Below, one piece after another: positions 35,849 through 44,429 of a stretch of DNA of 64,000 nt (position 1 is its first letter; each line of letters starts with the position of its first letter). The translations under genes were made by a program, and so were the position numbers. This DNA is from Clostridium cavendishii DSM 21758 (GTDB taxonomy: Bacteria; Bacillota; Clostridia; Clostridiales; Clostridiaceae). Location: the NCBI RefSeq assembly GCF_900141845.1, contig NZ_FQZB01000004.1:62001-126000 (forward strand), read 5' to 3'. The notes under the pieces were generated by a model. The model searched no databases. It was not told the DNA's origin and worked only from the letters and a program-made list of their open reading frames with translations.

Positions 35849-37648
35849 CTAAATTAATTCTTCAAGCATATCCAATAATTCATTGAATCTTGCTATAGTC
35901 GCCTCTAATGGCATTGAAGTAGTCATATCAACCCCTGCAGTTTTTAATGTATTTATTGGATAATCAGCTCCACCAGTCTTTAAAAAGCCTTTATATTTTT
36001 CAACAGCTTCTTCTCCGCCTTCAAGTATTGCTTTAGCAAAAGCTGATGCTGCTGCATAACCTGTAGCATATTGATAAACATAGAAATCTGAATAAAAATG
36101 TGGTATTCTAGCCCATTCTATGTCTATTTCTTCATCAACCTTCATTTTTTGTCCAAAATATTTAACATTCAGCTTATGCCATATATCATTTAGATCTTTA
36201 GCTGTTAATGCTTCCCCTTTTTCTAAAGATTCATGAGTTATAAGTTCAAACTCAGCAAACATTAATTGTCTAAATACTGTTGCCCTTATTTGTTCAAGTT
36301 CTTGATTAACTAAATAAAGCTTTTTCTTTTTATCTTTTTCATTTTCTATTAAATGATGTATAAGTAGAACTTCATTAGTAGTAGATGCAACTTCAGCTAC
36401 AAATAAAGTATAATCTCCATAAACATAAGGTTGAGTATTTCTTGTATAATATGAGTGAATAGAATGCCCCATTTCATGAGCAAGAGTAGATACATCATTT
36501 ATATCATAATTATAATTTAGAAGTACATAAGGCATAGTATCATAGCTTCCCCATGAATAAGCTCCGCCTCTCTTGCCCTTATTTTCATAAATATCTATCC
36601 AGCCTTCTCTTACACCCTCATCAAATATGTTAAGATATTCTTCGCCAAGTGGCTTAAGCCCAGTTTTAACTATATCAATAGCATTATTAAATTCTATATG
36701 CTCTTTTTCTATATCAACCACTGGAACATATAAATCATACATATGAATTTCATCAAGACCTAACAATTTTTTCTTTAAATCAACATATCTGTGAAGTGAT
36801 TTAATGTTATTATTTATAGTCTCAACTGCATTATAATAAACATTAACATCTATATCATTTGGTTTTAATGAAGCTTCTAAAGCATTTTTATAATTTCTTG
36901 CCTTCGCTTTAAAATTAAAGCTTTTTATTGAACTTGTTAAGCTTGTTGCTATAGTGTTTTCAAAGCCTTTATAAGTATTAAATAAAAGTTTAAATGCATC
37001 TTCTCTAACTCTTCTATCCTTACTTCTTATAAAATTACTGTAGTTACCTTCAGTAAGTTCTACTTCATTACCATTTTCATCTTTTATGTTCCCAAAAACC
37101 ATATCGGCATTTGTAAGCATACTAAATATACTCTCTGGTGCTCCTAAACAATCAGAAACTGATGCCATGAACTCTTCCATTTCTCTTGATAATACATGTG
37201 GTTTTTCTTTTAATATTCCTTCAAATAAGAATTTATATATCTTAAGCTCTGGAATATCTTCCATAGCCTTATCTAAAACACCTTCTTCTAAGGATAGAAT
37301 TTCTGGTACAAAATATGCTGTATAGCTTGAAAACTCTGCTAAATACGGATCTATCTTATTAGTAAGCGCTTGGAATTCTGCATTTGTAGTATCTTCATGG
37401 CTTCTTAAATGTGCATATACCATAAGTTTTTCTGCTTTTCTTGATAACTTTTCTTCTAAGTCTAAATACTCCTTAAGTTTCTTTGCAGAACTTAATTTTC
37501 CTGCAAACTCTTTAAGCTTAGGAGCTTCTTCTTTTAATTTATCAAAATCTTCTTCCCATTCTTTAACCGAAGCATAAATCTTTTCAACTTTCCACTTGCT
37601 TTCTGCTTCAATCTCATCCCTATTTCTTAATTTCAAAACTTCACTCAT
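35849..37648 (-). CDS. pepF: Oligoendopeptidase F
   Basis: A 599-residue cytoplasmic M3B metallopeptidase. The zinc site HEMGH (in 'LAHEMGHSIHSYY') with a downstream Glu in 'FVAEVASTTNE' is complete; 'GGAYSWGSYDTMPYVLLNY' and 'FYVYQYATGYAAASAFA' are typical PepF segments. It cleaves medium-length peptides during protein turnover. Full length. It lies 35 bases downstream of the gene at 37684 and may be co-transcribed with it. Confidence 0.95.
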   Translation of the reverse strand: MSEVLKLRNRDEIEAESKWKVEKIYASVKEWEEDFDKLKEEAPKLKEFAGKLSSAKKLKEYLDLEEKLSRKAEKLMVYAHLRSHEDTTNAEFQALTNKIDPYLAEFSSYTAYFVPEILSLEEGVLDKAMEDIPELKIYKFLFEGILKEKPHVLSREMEEFMASVSDCLGAPESIFSMLTNADMVFGNIKDENGNEVELTEGNYSNFIRSKDRRVREDAFKLLFNTYKGFENTIATSLTSSIKSFNFKAKARNYKNALEASLKPNDIDVNVYYNAVETINNNIKSLHRYVDLKKKLLGLDEIHMYDLYVPVVDIEKEHIEFNNAIDIVKTGLKPLGEEYLNIFDEGVREGWIDIYENKGKRGGAYSWGSYDTMPYVLLNYNYDINDVSTLAHEMGHSIHSYYTRNTQPYVYGDYTLFVAEVASTTNEVLLIHHLIENEKDKKKKLYLVNQELEQIRATVFRQLMFAEFELITHESLEKGEALTAKDLNDIWHKLNVKYFGQKMKVDEEIDIEWARIPHFYSDFYVYQYATGYAAASAFAKAILEGGEEAVEKYKGFLKTGGADYPINTLKTAGVDMTTSMPLEATIARFNELLDMLEELI

Positions 37649-37683
37649 TATAATGCCCCTCTTTCATACTTATTGCATATTTA

Positions 37684-38082
37684 TTATTTGTATTCTTGTT
37701 CTTTGCCTTTTATATCTTTAAATACTTTATGCATATTTACTTTTATAAGGTTACAAAGTTCATTTATTATAGCTTTCATTTCTTCATGTTCTTCTTCATA
37801 GCTAAAATTTATCTTAAAAGTAGGATTATATTCTTCATCTATGTCCTCTATTTTATATCCTAAATCTTCAAAAGCCTTTTTATTAAACAAATCAAAGATT
37901 GCAGAAAATTGCCATTCCTCTACATCTACCTTAGTATCAAATATCATTGTTACTTCATTCTCTATTACATAAAGCTTTCTAACATATTCTGCTCCATCAC
38001 CTACTGAATAGCTTCCAATCTCCTTTTTAAATAATCCTGTTTCTTTGTCTCTTTCCATTAATACTAATGACGAAAAATCCAT
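37684..38082 (-). CDS. Conserved hypothetical protein (possibly DUF6762)
   Basis: A 132-residue cytoplasmic protein beginning MDFSSLVLMERDKETG, acidic, with alternating strands and helices. I believe it belongs to the clostridial DUF6762 group but cannot verify this. ATG at 38082 is preferred, nine bases after AAGGGA; the ATG at 38091 is too close to it. It lies 35 bases before pepF on the same strand. Confidence 0.68.
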   Translation of the reverse strand: MDFSSLVLMERDKETGLFKKEIGSYSVGDGAEYVRKLYVIENEVTMIFDTKVDVEEWQFSAIFDLFNKKAFEDLGYKIEDIDEEYNPTFKINFSYEEEHEEMKAIINELCNLIKVNMHKVFKDIKGKEQEYK

Positions 38083-38281
38083 TTTTATCATTCCCTTCTC
38101 ATAAGTCTTTTATCTTATTATAATTTCATTTACAACTGGTTTTCAAGGAAATATTTCCTAAACTATAAAGAAATTTTACCTTTTACTTTTCTGGAATTTT
38201 TTGGTAATATATATTTATATTATTTATTCTCTTTTATTATTACTATTTAATATAAACTTAATTCACTTTGGAGGTATATTT

Positions 38282-38701
38282 ATGGAAAGACGAAAAAGAG
38301 GTACATTAACTAGAATTAAACGGAGAAAACTTAGAAAAAAGAAAATTAGAAAAATCACCTTAATATTAGTTCTACTAATACTCGCAAGTAGTATTTTTTT
38401 TCTTAAACAGAAAGTATTAACTACTAAATGTAAAGATCTTTATTATGCAACAGAACACTATATGACAACTGGTATGTTTAATTCTAATAAACTTTTAAGA
38501 GTAAAAACTATGAAGCTTGTTTTTGCAGATAAAGATTCTGCCGTTGTTGAAGCTTATGGTCTATCTTCTGCTCCACCAAATGCTAAAATTACCTATAAAG
38601 CTTATTTTAAAAAAGATAGCAATAATTCTTGGGCATTAGAAAAAGCTATTCCTCTCGATAATAAAAATCTCTCTTATAAAGAAAGTGAAGAAAGCAATTA
38701 A
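38282..38701 (+). CDS. Small membrane-anchored protein, unknown function
   Basis: A 139-residue protein with a very basic N-terminus (MERRKRGTLTRIKRRKLRKKK), one membrane segment (about 24-42) and an extracellular domain of about 95 residues ('DLYYATEHYMTTGMFNSNKLL'). ATG at 38282 sits seven bases after GGAGG; the longer frame upstream lacks a ribosome site. The stop codon lies in the loop of a terminator. No family recognised. Confidence 0.7.
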   Translation: MERRKRGTLTRIKRRKLRKKKIRKITLILVLLILASSIFFLKQKVLTTKCKDLYYATEHYMTTGMFNSNKLLRVKTMKLVFADKDSAVVEAYGLSSAPPNAKITYKAYFKKDSNNSWALEKAIPLDNKNLSYKESEESN

Positions 38702-38722
38702 AATGCTTTCTTCACTATTTTT
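38684..38722 (+). terminator. Terminator overlapping the stop of the small membrane gene
   Basis: AGTGAAGAAAGCA (38684-38696) pairs with TGCTTTCTTCACT (38704-38716), followed by ATTTTTT. Confidence 0.9.
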
Positions 38723-38731
38723 TATATCTTT

Positions 38732-38762
38732 ATTGCAAATGGTTTGCAATTAGTAGTATAAT
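38732..38762 (+). promoter_or_regulatory. Promoter with inverted-repeat operator of the metal ABC genes
   Basis: ATTGCAAA (38732-38739), TGG, TTTGCAAT (38743-38750) is a perfect 8-3-8 palindrome. Its left half contains a -35 TTGCAA (38733-38738), 18 bases from a -10 TATAAT (38757-38762). The palindrome would let a Fur/Zur-type repressor block this promoter. Confidence 0.6.
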
Positions 38763-38793
38763 TATTAAAGCATACTAAACTAGGAGTGATATT

Positions 38794-39453
38794 TTGATTA
38801 ACATAAATAAACTTAACTTTTCTTATACTGGAATGACACCTTATCAACTTAATGATATAAACATAAAAATACCTAAAGGAAGTTTTACCTCTATAGTAGG
38901 AGAAAATGGAAGTTGTAAGACTACATTATTAAAGCTTATTTTAGGACAGCTTAAACCTATAAATGGAGATATTTCTTTAGATACTAAGAACATAGGTTAT
39001 GTACCTCAAAAAATCGAGGGTTTTAACTCCCAATTTACTATTACAGTAAATGAAATATTAAAATGTCATGGAAAGGCTATTAAAATAAAATATAAAGATG
39101 AGATAGATAAAGTCTTATCTTACGTTAAAATGGAAGATTTTAAGCATAGTTTAATTGGTTCCTTGTCAGGTGGTCAACAACAAAGAATCTTCATAGCTAG
39201 AGCATTAATGGGAAAACCTGAAATTCTTCTCCTTGATGAACTTGCAACTGGTATAGATGAAAGCACTCAAAATGAAATCTATAACCTTTTATATAATTTA
39301 AATAAAAATGAAAATATAACTATAGTATCTGTAGAACATAATAGATCAAAAGCTATAAAATATTCTTCAAATATACTTGAAATAGCTGATAGTTTAGGAA
39401 CTATTTACACTACTAATGAATATATAAATAAAATAAATGGCTTAGTACGTTAG
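38794..39453 (+). CDS. Metal (zinc/manganese-type) ABC transporter ATPase
   Basis: A 219-residue ATPase: Walker A GENGSCKTT (with Cys where Gly is usual), Q-loop 'GYVPQK', signature LSGGQQQR, Walker B ILLLDELATGID. The family is that of ZnuC/MntB-type ATPases serving ABC-3 permeases. Starts at TTG 38794 behind AGGAGTGAT. It pairs with the permease that starts 15 bases later. Metal specificity is inferred from the operator and family, not shown. Confidence 0.88.
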   Translation: MININKLNFSYTGMTPYQLNDINIKIPKGSFTSIVGENGSCKTTLLKLILGQLKPINGDISLDTKNIGYVPQKIEGFNSQFTITVNEILKCHGKAIKIKYKDEIDKVLSYVKMEDFKHSLIGSLSGGQQQRIFIARALMGKPEILLLDELATGIDESTQNEIYNLLYNLNKNENITIVSVEHNRSKAIKYSSNILEIADSLGTIYTTNEYINKINGLVR

Positions 39454-39467
39454 AAAGGTTGAATTTA

Positions 39468-40277
39468 ATGTTTGGATTAGAATCTATGTTTGATTTAGAG
39501 TTTATGAGAAATGCCTTTATGGCTGGCCTTATAATCTCATTATTGTGCCCTTGTATAGGATTATTTTTAGTACTTAAAAGATATTCAATGATTGGTGATA
39601 CACTTGCTCATTCTTCATTTGCAGGAGTTGCGATTGGCCTTGTAGCTGGCTTTAACCCTATAATTACAGCCTTTATTTTTACGACTGTATGTGCTATAGT
39701 TATTGAATTACTTAGACAATATTACAAAAAATATGCAGAACTTGTGATGTCTATAATACTTACACTGAGTCTCGGTATAGCCATAGTTCTCGTAAGTACT
39801 GGTAAATCAGCTACTAAAGTAAATTCCTTTTTATTTGGAAGTATATTAACTGTATCAAGTGATGATCTCATTATAATAGGAATAGTTGCTCTTATCTGTT
39901 TTATAGGTATATTTCTTTTATACGATAAACTTGTTTATACTACCTTTGATGAAGAAGGTGCTAAAGTTTCCGGAATCAATGTAAAACTTATAAACTATCT
40001 TTTTACTATAATGGTTGGCGCAACCATATCTGTTTCTATAAGAGTTATGGGAATACTTGTAATATCATCTATTATAGTAGTTCCTGTAGCTACTGCTATG
40101 CAATTTAAAAAAGGTTTTATGCATACTCTTATTTTATCTATGATAATTGGAGTTATAGATATTTTTTCAGGACTTATAGCTTCATATAAGCTTAACTCAG
40201 CACCTGGAGGAACTATTGCATTAGCTTCTGTAGCAGTACTTATAATATCTCTTATAATAAATAGGAAAAAATTATAA
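39468..40277 (+). CDS. Metal ABC transporter permease (ABC-3 family)
   Basis: A 269-residue permease with about eight membrane segments and the ABC-3 hallmark 'RYSMIGDTLAHSSFAGVAIG', plus 'ISIRVMGILVISSIIVVPVATAMQ'-type motifs. It works with the preceding ATPase to import zinc or a related metal. ATG 39468 follows GAAAGG. No substrate-binding lipoprotein (ZnuA) gene lies next to the pair. Confidence 0.9.
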   Translation: MFGLESMFDLEFMRNAFMAGLIISLLCPCIGLFLVLKRYSMIGDTLAHSSFAGVAIGLVAGFNPIITAFIFTTVCAIVIELLRQYYKKYAELVMSIILTLSLGIAIVLVSTGKSATKVNSFLFGSILTVSSDDLIIIGIVALICFIGIFLLYDKLVYTTFDEEGAKVSGINVKLINYLFTIMVGATISVSIRVMGILVISSIIVVPVATAMQFKKGFMHTLILSMIIGVIDIFSGLIASYKLNSAPGGTIALASVAVLIISLIINRKKL

Positions 40278-40281
40278 CATT

Positions 40282-40320
40282 AGCCTAAGAATACAACCTC
40301 TGTATTCTTAGGCTTTCTTT
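40282..40320 (+). terminator. Terminator after the metal ABC operon
   Basis: AGCCTAAGAATACA (40282-40295) pairs perfectly with TGTATTCTTAGGCT (40301-40314), followed by TTCTTT. Confidence 0.9.
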
Positions 40321-40369
40321 AATCCTTAGCTCAATCTTAAACATAAATTTACTTTTACTTATCTACTTT

Positions 40370-41047
40370 TCAATATTTCCATCTATAATGTCCATGTATA
40401 GGACTTTTAAACCAAGTAAGTTTAACTTCTTTAGCATGAGGCGGAGTATTATGAATTACAAAGGGTACGCCATCAAAGTCTCTTTTATCTGATATTATCC
40501 CAACATGCTCATAACCTTCAGTAAAAACTACAATATCGCCTGGATGCCATAATTTTAAATTATCCTTATCCATTGCTTTAATTTCAGTCGTAATACTTTC
40601 TAAATGTCTTTGAAAAAATATATCCTGATTAGCCACTCTCCTAAAGTCTATATTGGGATCAACCTTTTCTTTTACTCTTTTATACTCTTTTAAATTATTT
40701 CTTATATCCTTGTCCATTTCATCCTTTAAATTTATTCCAGCTTCTTTTAATCCTCTCCATATAACATCAGTACAAACACCTTCTCCCTCTTTAGGATATC
40801 CTCCTTCATAATAAGCGTCTTTATATACTGTCTTATTCTTAACTTCTTTTCTTGCTCCCTCTACTATATCTATTGTATCAGCTATACCATTTTTATTATT
40901 ATCTTTTTTAGAAGATTCATCTTTAACCTTCACTATTTGGGGGATTATGTTGAATTTTTGCTCACCTGTTAATAAATTAGCTAATATTATATACGCTCCA
41001 CCAAAAACTATAAGTATTAAAAATATAACTACAAATCTTTTCTTCAT
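40370..41047 (-). CDS. DUF1287 family exported protein
   Basis: A 225-residue protein with an N-terminal membrane segment (about 5-25) and a DUF1287 domain (about 60-225) of NlpC/P60-like type: 'GVCTDVIWRGLKEAGI' with a candidate catalytic Cys and 'GDIVVFTEGYEHVGIISD' with a candidate His. ATG at 41047 follows GAGGGAG; the longer frame upstream is not supported. A cysteine-peptidase-like wall function is inferred from the fold. Confidence 0.85.
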   Translation of the reverse strand: MKKRFVVIFLILIVFGGAYIILANLLTGEQKFNIIPQIVKVKDESSKKDNNKNGIADTIDIVEGARKEVKNKTVYKDAYYEGGYPKEGEGVCTDVIWRGLKEAGINLKDEMDKDIRNNLKEYKRVKEKVDPNIDFRRVANQDIFFQRHLESITTEIKAMDKDNLKLWHPGDIVVFTEGYEHVGIISDKRDFDGVPFVIHNTPPHAKEVKLTWFKSPIHGHYRWKY

Positions 41048-41143
41048 TTTATAAACTCCCTCTTTAATAGCTTTTAAAGTATATACGGTTAAATACATAA
41101 AAAAGTTACCTTATATAACTATATGAATTAATTATTTTAATAA

Positions 41144-41180
41144 TTAATAGACCGTTAAAAAAAATTTAACGATCTATTAA
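41144..41180 (-). terminator. Terminator after the 73-residue gene
   Basis: TTAATAGACCGTTAAA (41144-41159) pairs with TTTAACGATCTATTAA (41165-41180) with one mismatch. Confidence 0.65.
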
Positions 41181-41192
41181 TACAGATGAAAA

Positions 41193-41414
41193 TTATAAAA
41201 AGCATCCGTAATCGTTTGCAATTTGTTTTAAAGCTTCACATTTTTCATCGCCTATATAAGTACATGCGGTCTCATTATACATACACCAAGTTATTGCTAG
41301 ATCTCCTACTTCCTCTTCATTATGATTTAAAAATTCTTCGCCTTTAAATTTCCCCCATACTTTTCTACTAAACACACATTCATTCTTCTCATCCCATACT
41401 TTAATATTAAGCAT
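41193..41414 (-). CDS. Conserved small hypothetical protein
   Basis: A 73-residue soluble acidic protein with five cysteines (13, 44, 51, 59, 71; e.g. 'TWCMYNETACTYIGDEKC') that may bind metal. Ribosome site TAGGAGG ahead of the ATG at 41414. No family recognised. Single gene. Confidence 0.6.
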   Translation of the reverse strand: MLNIKVWDEKNECVFSRKVWGKFKGEEFLNHNEEEVGDLAITWCMYNETACTYIGDEKCEALKQIANDYGCFL

Positions 41415-41623
41415 ATTAGTGCCTCCTACTTTACTAAATATACTAATATATATTAAACATAATTCTTAAATATTCTCCTGATTTTAGGAAAAAATCATAT
41501 TCATTAAAAATCATTTCTTATATTTTTACTTTATAACACCAAATGTATTTACGCAATTTTACTTTTTATTTTCATTAAAAATTTTTATAGCTTAAAAACA
41601 TTTTCTCTAAATTTAATTAGGAA

Positions 41624-41666
41624 AAAGTGCACCCAAACTTACTTAAAATTAATTTGGGTACACTTT
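41624..41666 (-). terminator. Terminator after the first anti-sigma gene
   Basis: AAAGTG-ACCCAAA (41624-41637) pairs with TTTGGGT-CACTTT (41653-41666), followed on the minus strand by TT(CC). Confidence 0.75.
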
Positions 41667-41672
41667 ATAGAG

Positions 41673-43691
41673 CTATTTCATAAACTCATCAAAATTATCA
41701 TTACTATAATCTACGACAATTTTTCCATTTACTAATCTAAAAAAAACTTCTCCTTTTATATTTTTTACTTCTCTTTCTTTATTATCCTTATATATATATA
41801 TATGACTATTATATGAAATTACTATCTCCTCAGCTCCATTTAATTCACTCTTATTATACTTTGCAGTCATGCTATCATTATCATTTACAATATTTAAATC
41901 TACTCCCTGCTTTATTGAATATCCCTTAAAAACTATTAACCCCCTATTCATTATTAAATTATTTAAATATTTTTCTGATACAAAAGGCTTTACATCTTCT
42001 TCATAATTCTTAATATTATTAAACAGCTCATCTTGTGACAATTCATGTTTTGAATTAACTAAATTTCCTAAATACATTTCTAAAATCTCTCTTGCTTCGT
42101 ATTCATAATCCATAATATTATTTTTAAAACTTATTTTTTTATCATCCATATTATCATATAAACTGGTATATTTTTTATCCTTTATATTGAAACTAACTAT
42201 TCTAAACTTATAATAATCATCCTTTGGTAAGCTTTGAATAAATACAACTTCATCATTATTCAAAAACTTGCCTTTTCCTATATTACTCAAAGTTATATTT
42301 ATATAATCATTTTTTATTAATACCATTGGATTTTCAATTAACCATCTTTGGCTATAATATAACACAGCCTGAGCATTACTACTAACATCGTTATCCATTA
42401 TTGGAAAACCTTTTTGCATATCTGTTGTTTTTATTTCATTTGTTTTTAAATCATAAGTTATAACTGAATATTTTAAGTTTGGATAAACCCCATATAAATA
42501 AAGTTTATTTTCTTCATTATCAGAAGATCTATTGTTTATAAACCTTCCTGTACAATTATTTATAGTACCTATTTTATTTAACTTAGAATTTTCTAGAGTA
42601 TATAAATCAATTTTATTACCTTGTTTACTTAAATCATTAACTGCTATATAAATATTATTTTCTTTAGCAACTGCTGAATATTTTTCTTTTATATCGTTTG
42701 CTTTAAGCTTTTCACTTATATCTATCCTATTTTCATAATTATTTTTATCATAAACATAGTTACCAATTATTACAGTTCCATCATTAGTTATTGATGCCTG
42801 ACTATCTATAACCATATTTTTATCAGTTTCTGGATTATGTCTTAGTATAGATGTCTTTATATTATTTAAATCTTTTAAATCTAAAACATAAAATTCATTG
42901 GCTCCTTCTAATTTCTTTTCTTTTTCTCCTCCTTGAGCTATTTCTTTATTTAATACCATTAAATATCTTGAATTATCAGACCACCATATTTTCTCTTCAA
43001 ATTTTTTAGAATCTTGGTTATTTGGCATTGGTAATCTGATATCTAAATTGTAAATCTTATTTTTTGCTATATCTATTATAACCCCTTTACCTTCATTTGA
43101 AGTAAAAGCAAAAATAAGCTTTCCATCTTTACTTACACTTGTTATAACTTCTTCTTTTATATCTGGTTTTAATCCTTTCTCTTTCAAATCTATTGAAAAG
43201 TAAACTCCTTTTTCCTTTGAATAAGCCTTTATTTTGTAGAAGTTTTTAAATATTATATTACCATTTTGACTATATATAATATCCCATCTATTATCAAAAT
43301 CATTATACTTATCTTTTTGATTATTTTTAATAGCATTAAAGCTATTATCTTTAACTATAAAAGCAACAGATGTTATTGCTAAAACTAATAAAGCAGCCAT
43401 TGTTATTATGGTTTTTCTATAATCCTTAACTTTTCTTACTATAGTTTTCTTTTTATCCTTGTATAAATTTTGATCAATACTATTCATAATTTCAGCAGTA
43501 TTATCAAAATATTCAAAATCATTAAAAGTAAATTGCTCTTTTAGCTCATCTTTTGCTGTCTTAAATTCTTCATACATAGTTTTACAGCTAGTACATTCTT
43601 CTAGGTGCTTAAAGAATTCTTGTTTTTCTTTACTTGAAACACTATTCTCTAATATATCTAAGACTAAACTTTCTGCATCCTTACATTTCAT
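41673..43691 (-). CDS. Giant zf-HC2 anti-sigma factor with extracellular sensor domain (copy 1)
   Basis: A 672-residue protein. The N-terminus is a zf-HC2/ZAS domain with C3, H29, C33 and C36 (H-x3-C-x2-C, HLEECTSC). A membrane segment follows at about 98-117, then a roughly 550-residue extracellular region. That region is of WD40/TolB-like propeller character, with strands such as 'DNRWDIIYSQNGNIIFK', 'GKLIFAFTSN' and 'WWSDNSRYLMVLN'. The start ATG 43691 overlaps the last codons of its sigma gene. It should bind and silence the sigma factor until the outer domain senses its signal. It is paralogous to the protein at 44430. Confidence 0.83.
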   Translation of the reverse strand: MKCKDAESLVLDILENSVSSKEKQEFFKHLEECTSCKTMYEEFKTAKDELKEQFTFNDFEYFDNTAEIMNSIDQNLYKDKKKTIVRKVKDYRKTIITMAALLVLAITSVAFIVKDNSFNAIKNNQKDKYNDFDNRWDIIYSQNGNIIFKNFYKIKAYSKEKGVYFSIDLKEKGLKPDIKEEVITSVSKDGKLIFAFTSNEGKGVIIDIAKNKIYNLDIRLPMPNNQDSKKFEEKIWWSDNSRYLMVLNKEIAQGGEKEKKLEGANEFYVLDLKDLNNIKTSILRHNPETDKNMVIDSQASITNDGTVIIGNYVYDKNNYENRIDISEKLKANDIKEKYSAVAKENNIYIAVNDLSKQGNKIDLYTLENSKLNKIGTINNCTGRFINNRSSDNEENKLYLYGVYPNLKYSVITYDLKTNEIKTTDMQKGFPIMDNDVSSNAQAVLYYSQRWLIENPMVLIKNDYINITLSNIGKGKFLNNDEVVFIQSLPKDDYYKFRIVSFNIKDKKYTSLYDNMDDKKISFKNNIMDYEYEAREILEMYLGNLVNSKHELSQDELFNNIKNYEEDVKPFVSEKYLNNLIMNRGLIVFKGYSIKQGVDLNIVNDNDSMTAKYNKSELNGAEEIVISYNSHIYIYKDNKEREVKNIKGEVFFRLVNGKIVVDYSNDNFDEFMK

Positions 43692-44241
43692 AGATATCAC
43701 CACCTTTTTGTGACTTTTCATATCTTATATATCTTTTATGCAAGTCATAATATCTATTTTTAACTGCCTGCTCTTTAAGTTCTAATATATCTCCTATATC
43801 TTTAAAAGTAAGCTCTGGATGGTAATATCTCAGATAAAGTAGCTTTCTGTTTACAAGACTTAGCCCTTGTACAAAAGTTTCTATAGATTTTTTCTTTTCT
43901 TTAAACTCTAAAATCTTGTCTAAGCTTTCATCTTTACTCTCCTCATTTAGCAGCTTTTCTTCATCTTCTAACTTCTGATTCTTGTTCTTTCTTATATAAT
44001 CTATAGCTTTATTCTTTGCTATTTGAAAAAGCCAAGTAGTAAATTTCCCTTCTTCTTTAAATTTATAAATACTATTGTAAACACTTATAAAAGTTTCTTG
44101 GCTTATATCCTTAACAGCGTCATTATCTTGAACTATAGTATAAATAAACTTACAGACTTGTCTATGATATTTTTTCATAAGTGTTTCAAATGAAGAAATA
44201 TCTCCAGACTTTATTTTTTTTATTAATTCATAATCCTCCAA
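43681..44241 (-). CDS. ECF sigma factor (copy 1)
   Basis: A 186-residue ECF sigma: region 2 (about 8-75; 'DISQETFISVYNSIYKF', 'TTWLFQIAKNKAIDYIRK') and region 4 (about 120-175; 'LTFKDIGDILELKEQAVKNRY'). TTG 44241 is the start, behind AAGGGGTG. It overlaps its anti-sigma gene. It is closely related to the sigma at 46603, and its promoter shares sequence with that gene's. Confidence 0.93.
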   Translation of the reverse strand: MEDYELIKKIKSGDISSFETLMKKYHRQVCKFIYTIVQDNDAVKDISQETFISVYNSIYKFKEEGKFTTWLFQIAKNKAIDYIRKNKNQKLEDEEKLLNEESKDESLDKILEFKEKKKSIETFVQGLSLVNRKLLYLRYYHPELTFKDIGDILELKEQAVKNRYYDLHKRYIRYEKSQKGGDIYEM

Positions 44242-44274
44242 ACTAATTTCACCCCTTTATTAACCCTTACATCT

Positions 44275-44302
44275 AGTATAACGTAGCAAAATTTCAAAAG
44301 TT
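44275..44302 (-). promoter_or_regulatory. ECF-type promoter upstream of sigma copy 1
   Basis: On the minus strand AACTTTT (44302-44296), 12 bases, CGTTATACT (44283-44275). The same two blocks with the same spacing occur upstream of the paralogue, while flanking bases differ, so this is the likely ECF promoter. Confidence 0.65.
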
Positions 44303-44368
44303 AGATATTTTCTTACATTTGTTTTTAAAATAAATCAAAATAACTTCATATTAAAAAGTGAAACCCCT

Positions 44369-44420
44369 ATAAGTAAAGAGCTCTCTTAAAACCTCAATTT
44401 CTAGATAGCCCTTTACTTAT
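44369..44420 (-). terminator. Terminator after the second anti-sigma gene
   Basis: ATAAGTAAAGAGCT (44369-44382) pairs with AGCCCTTTACTTAT (44407-44420), one mismatch, with a long loop. Confidence 0.5.
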
Positions 44421-44429
44421 ATTATTTAT

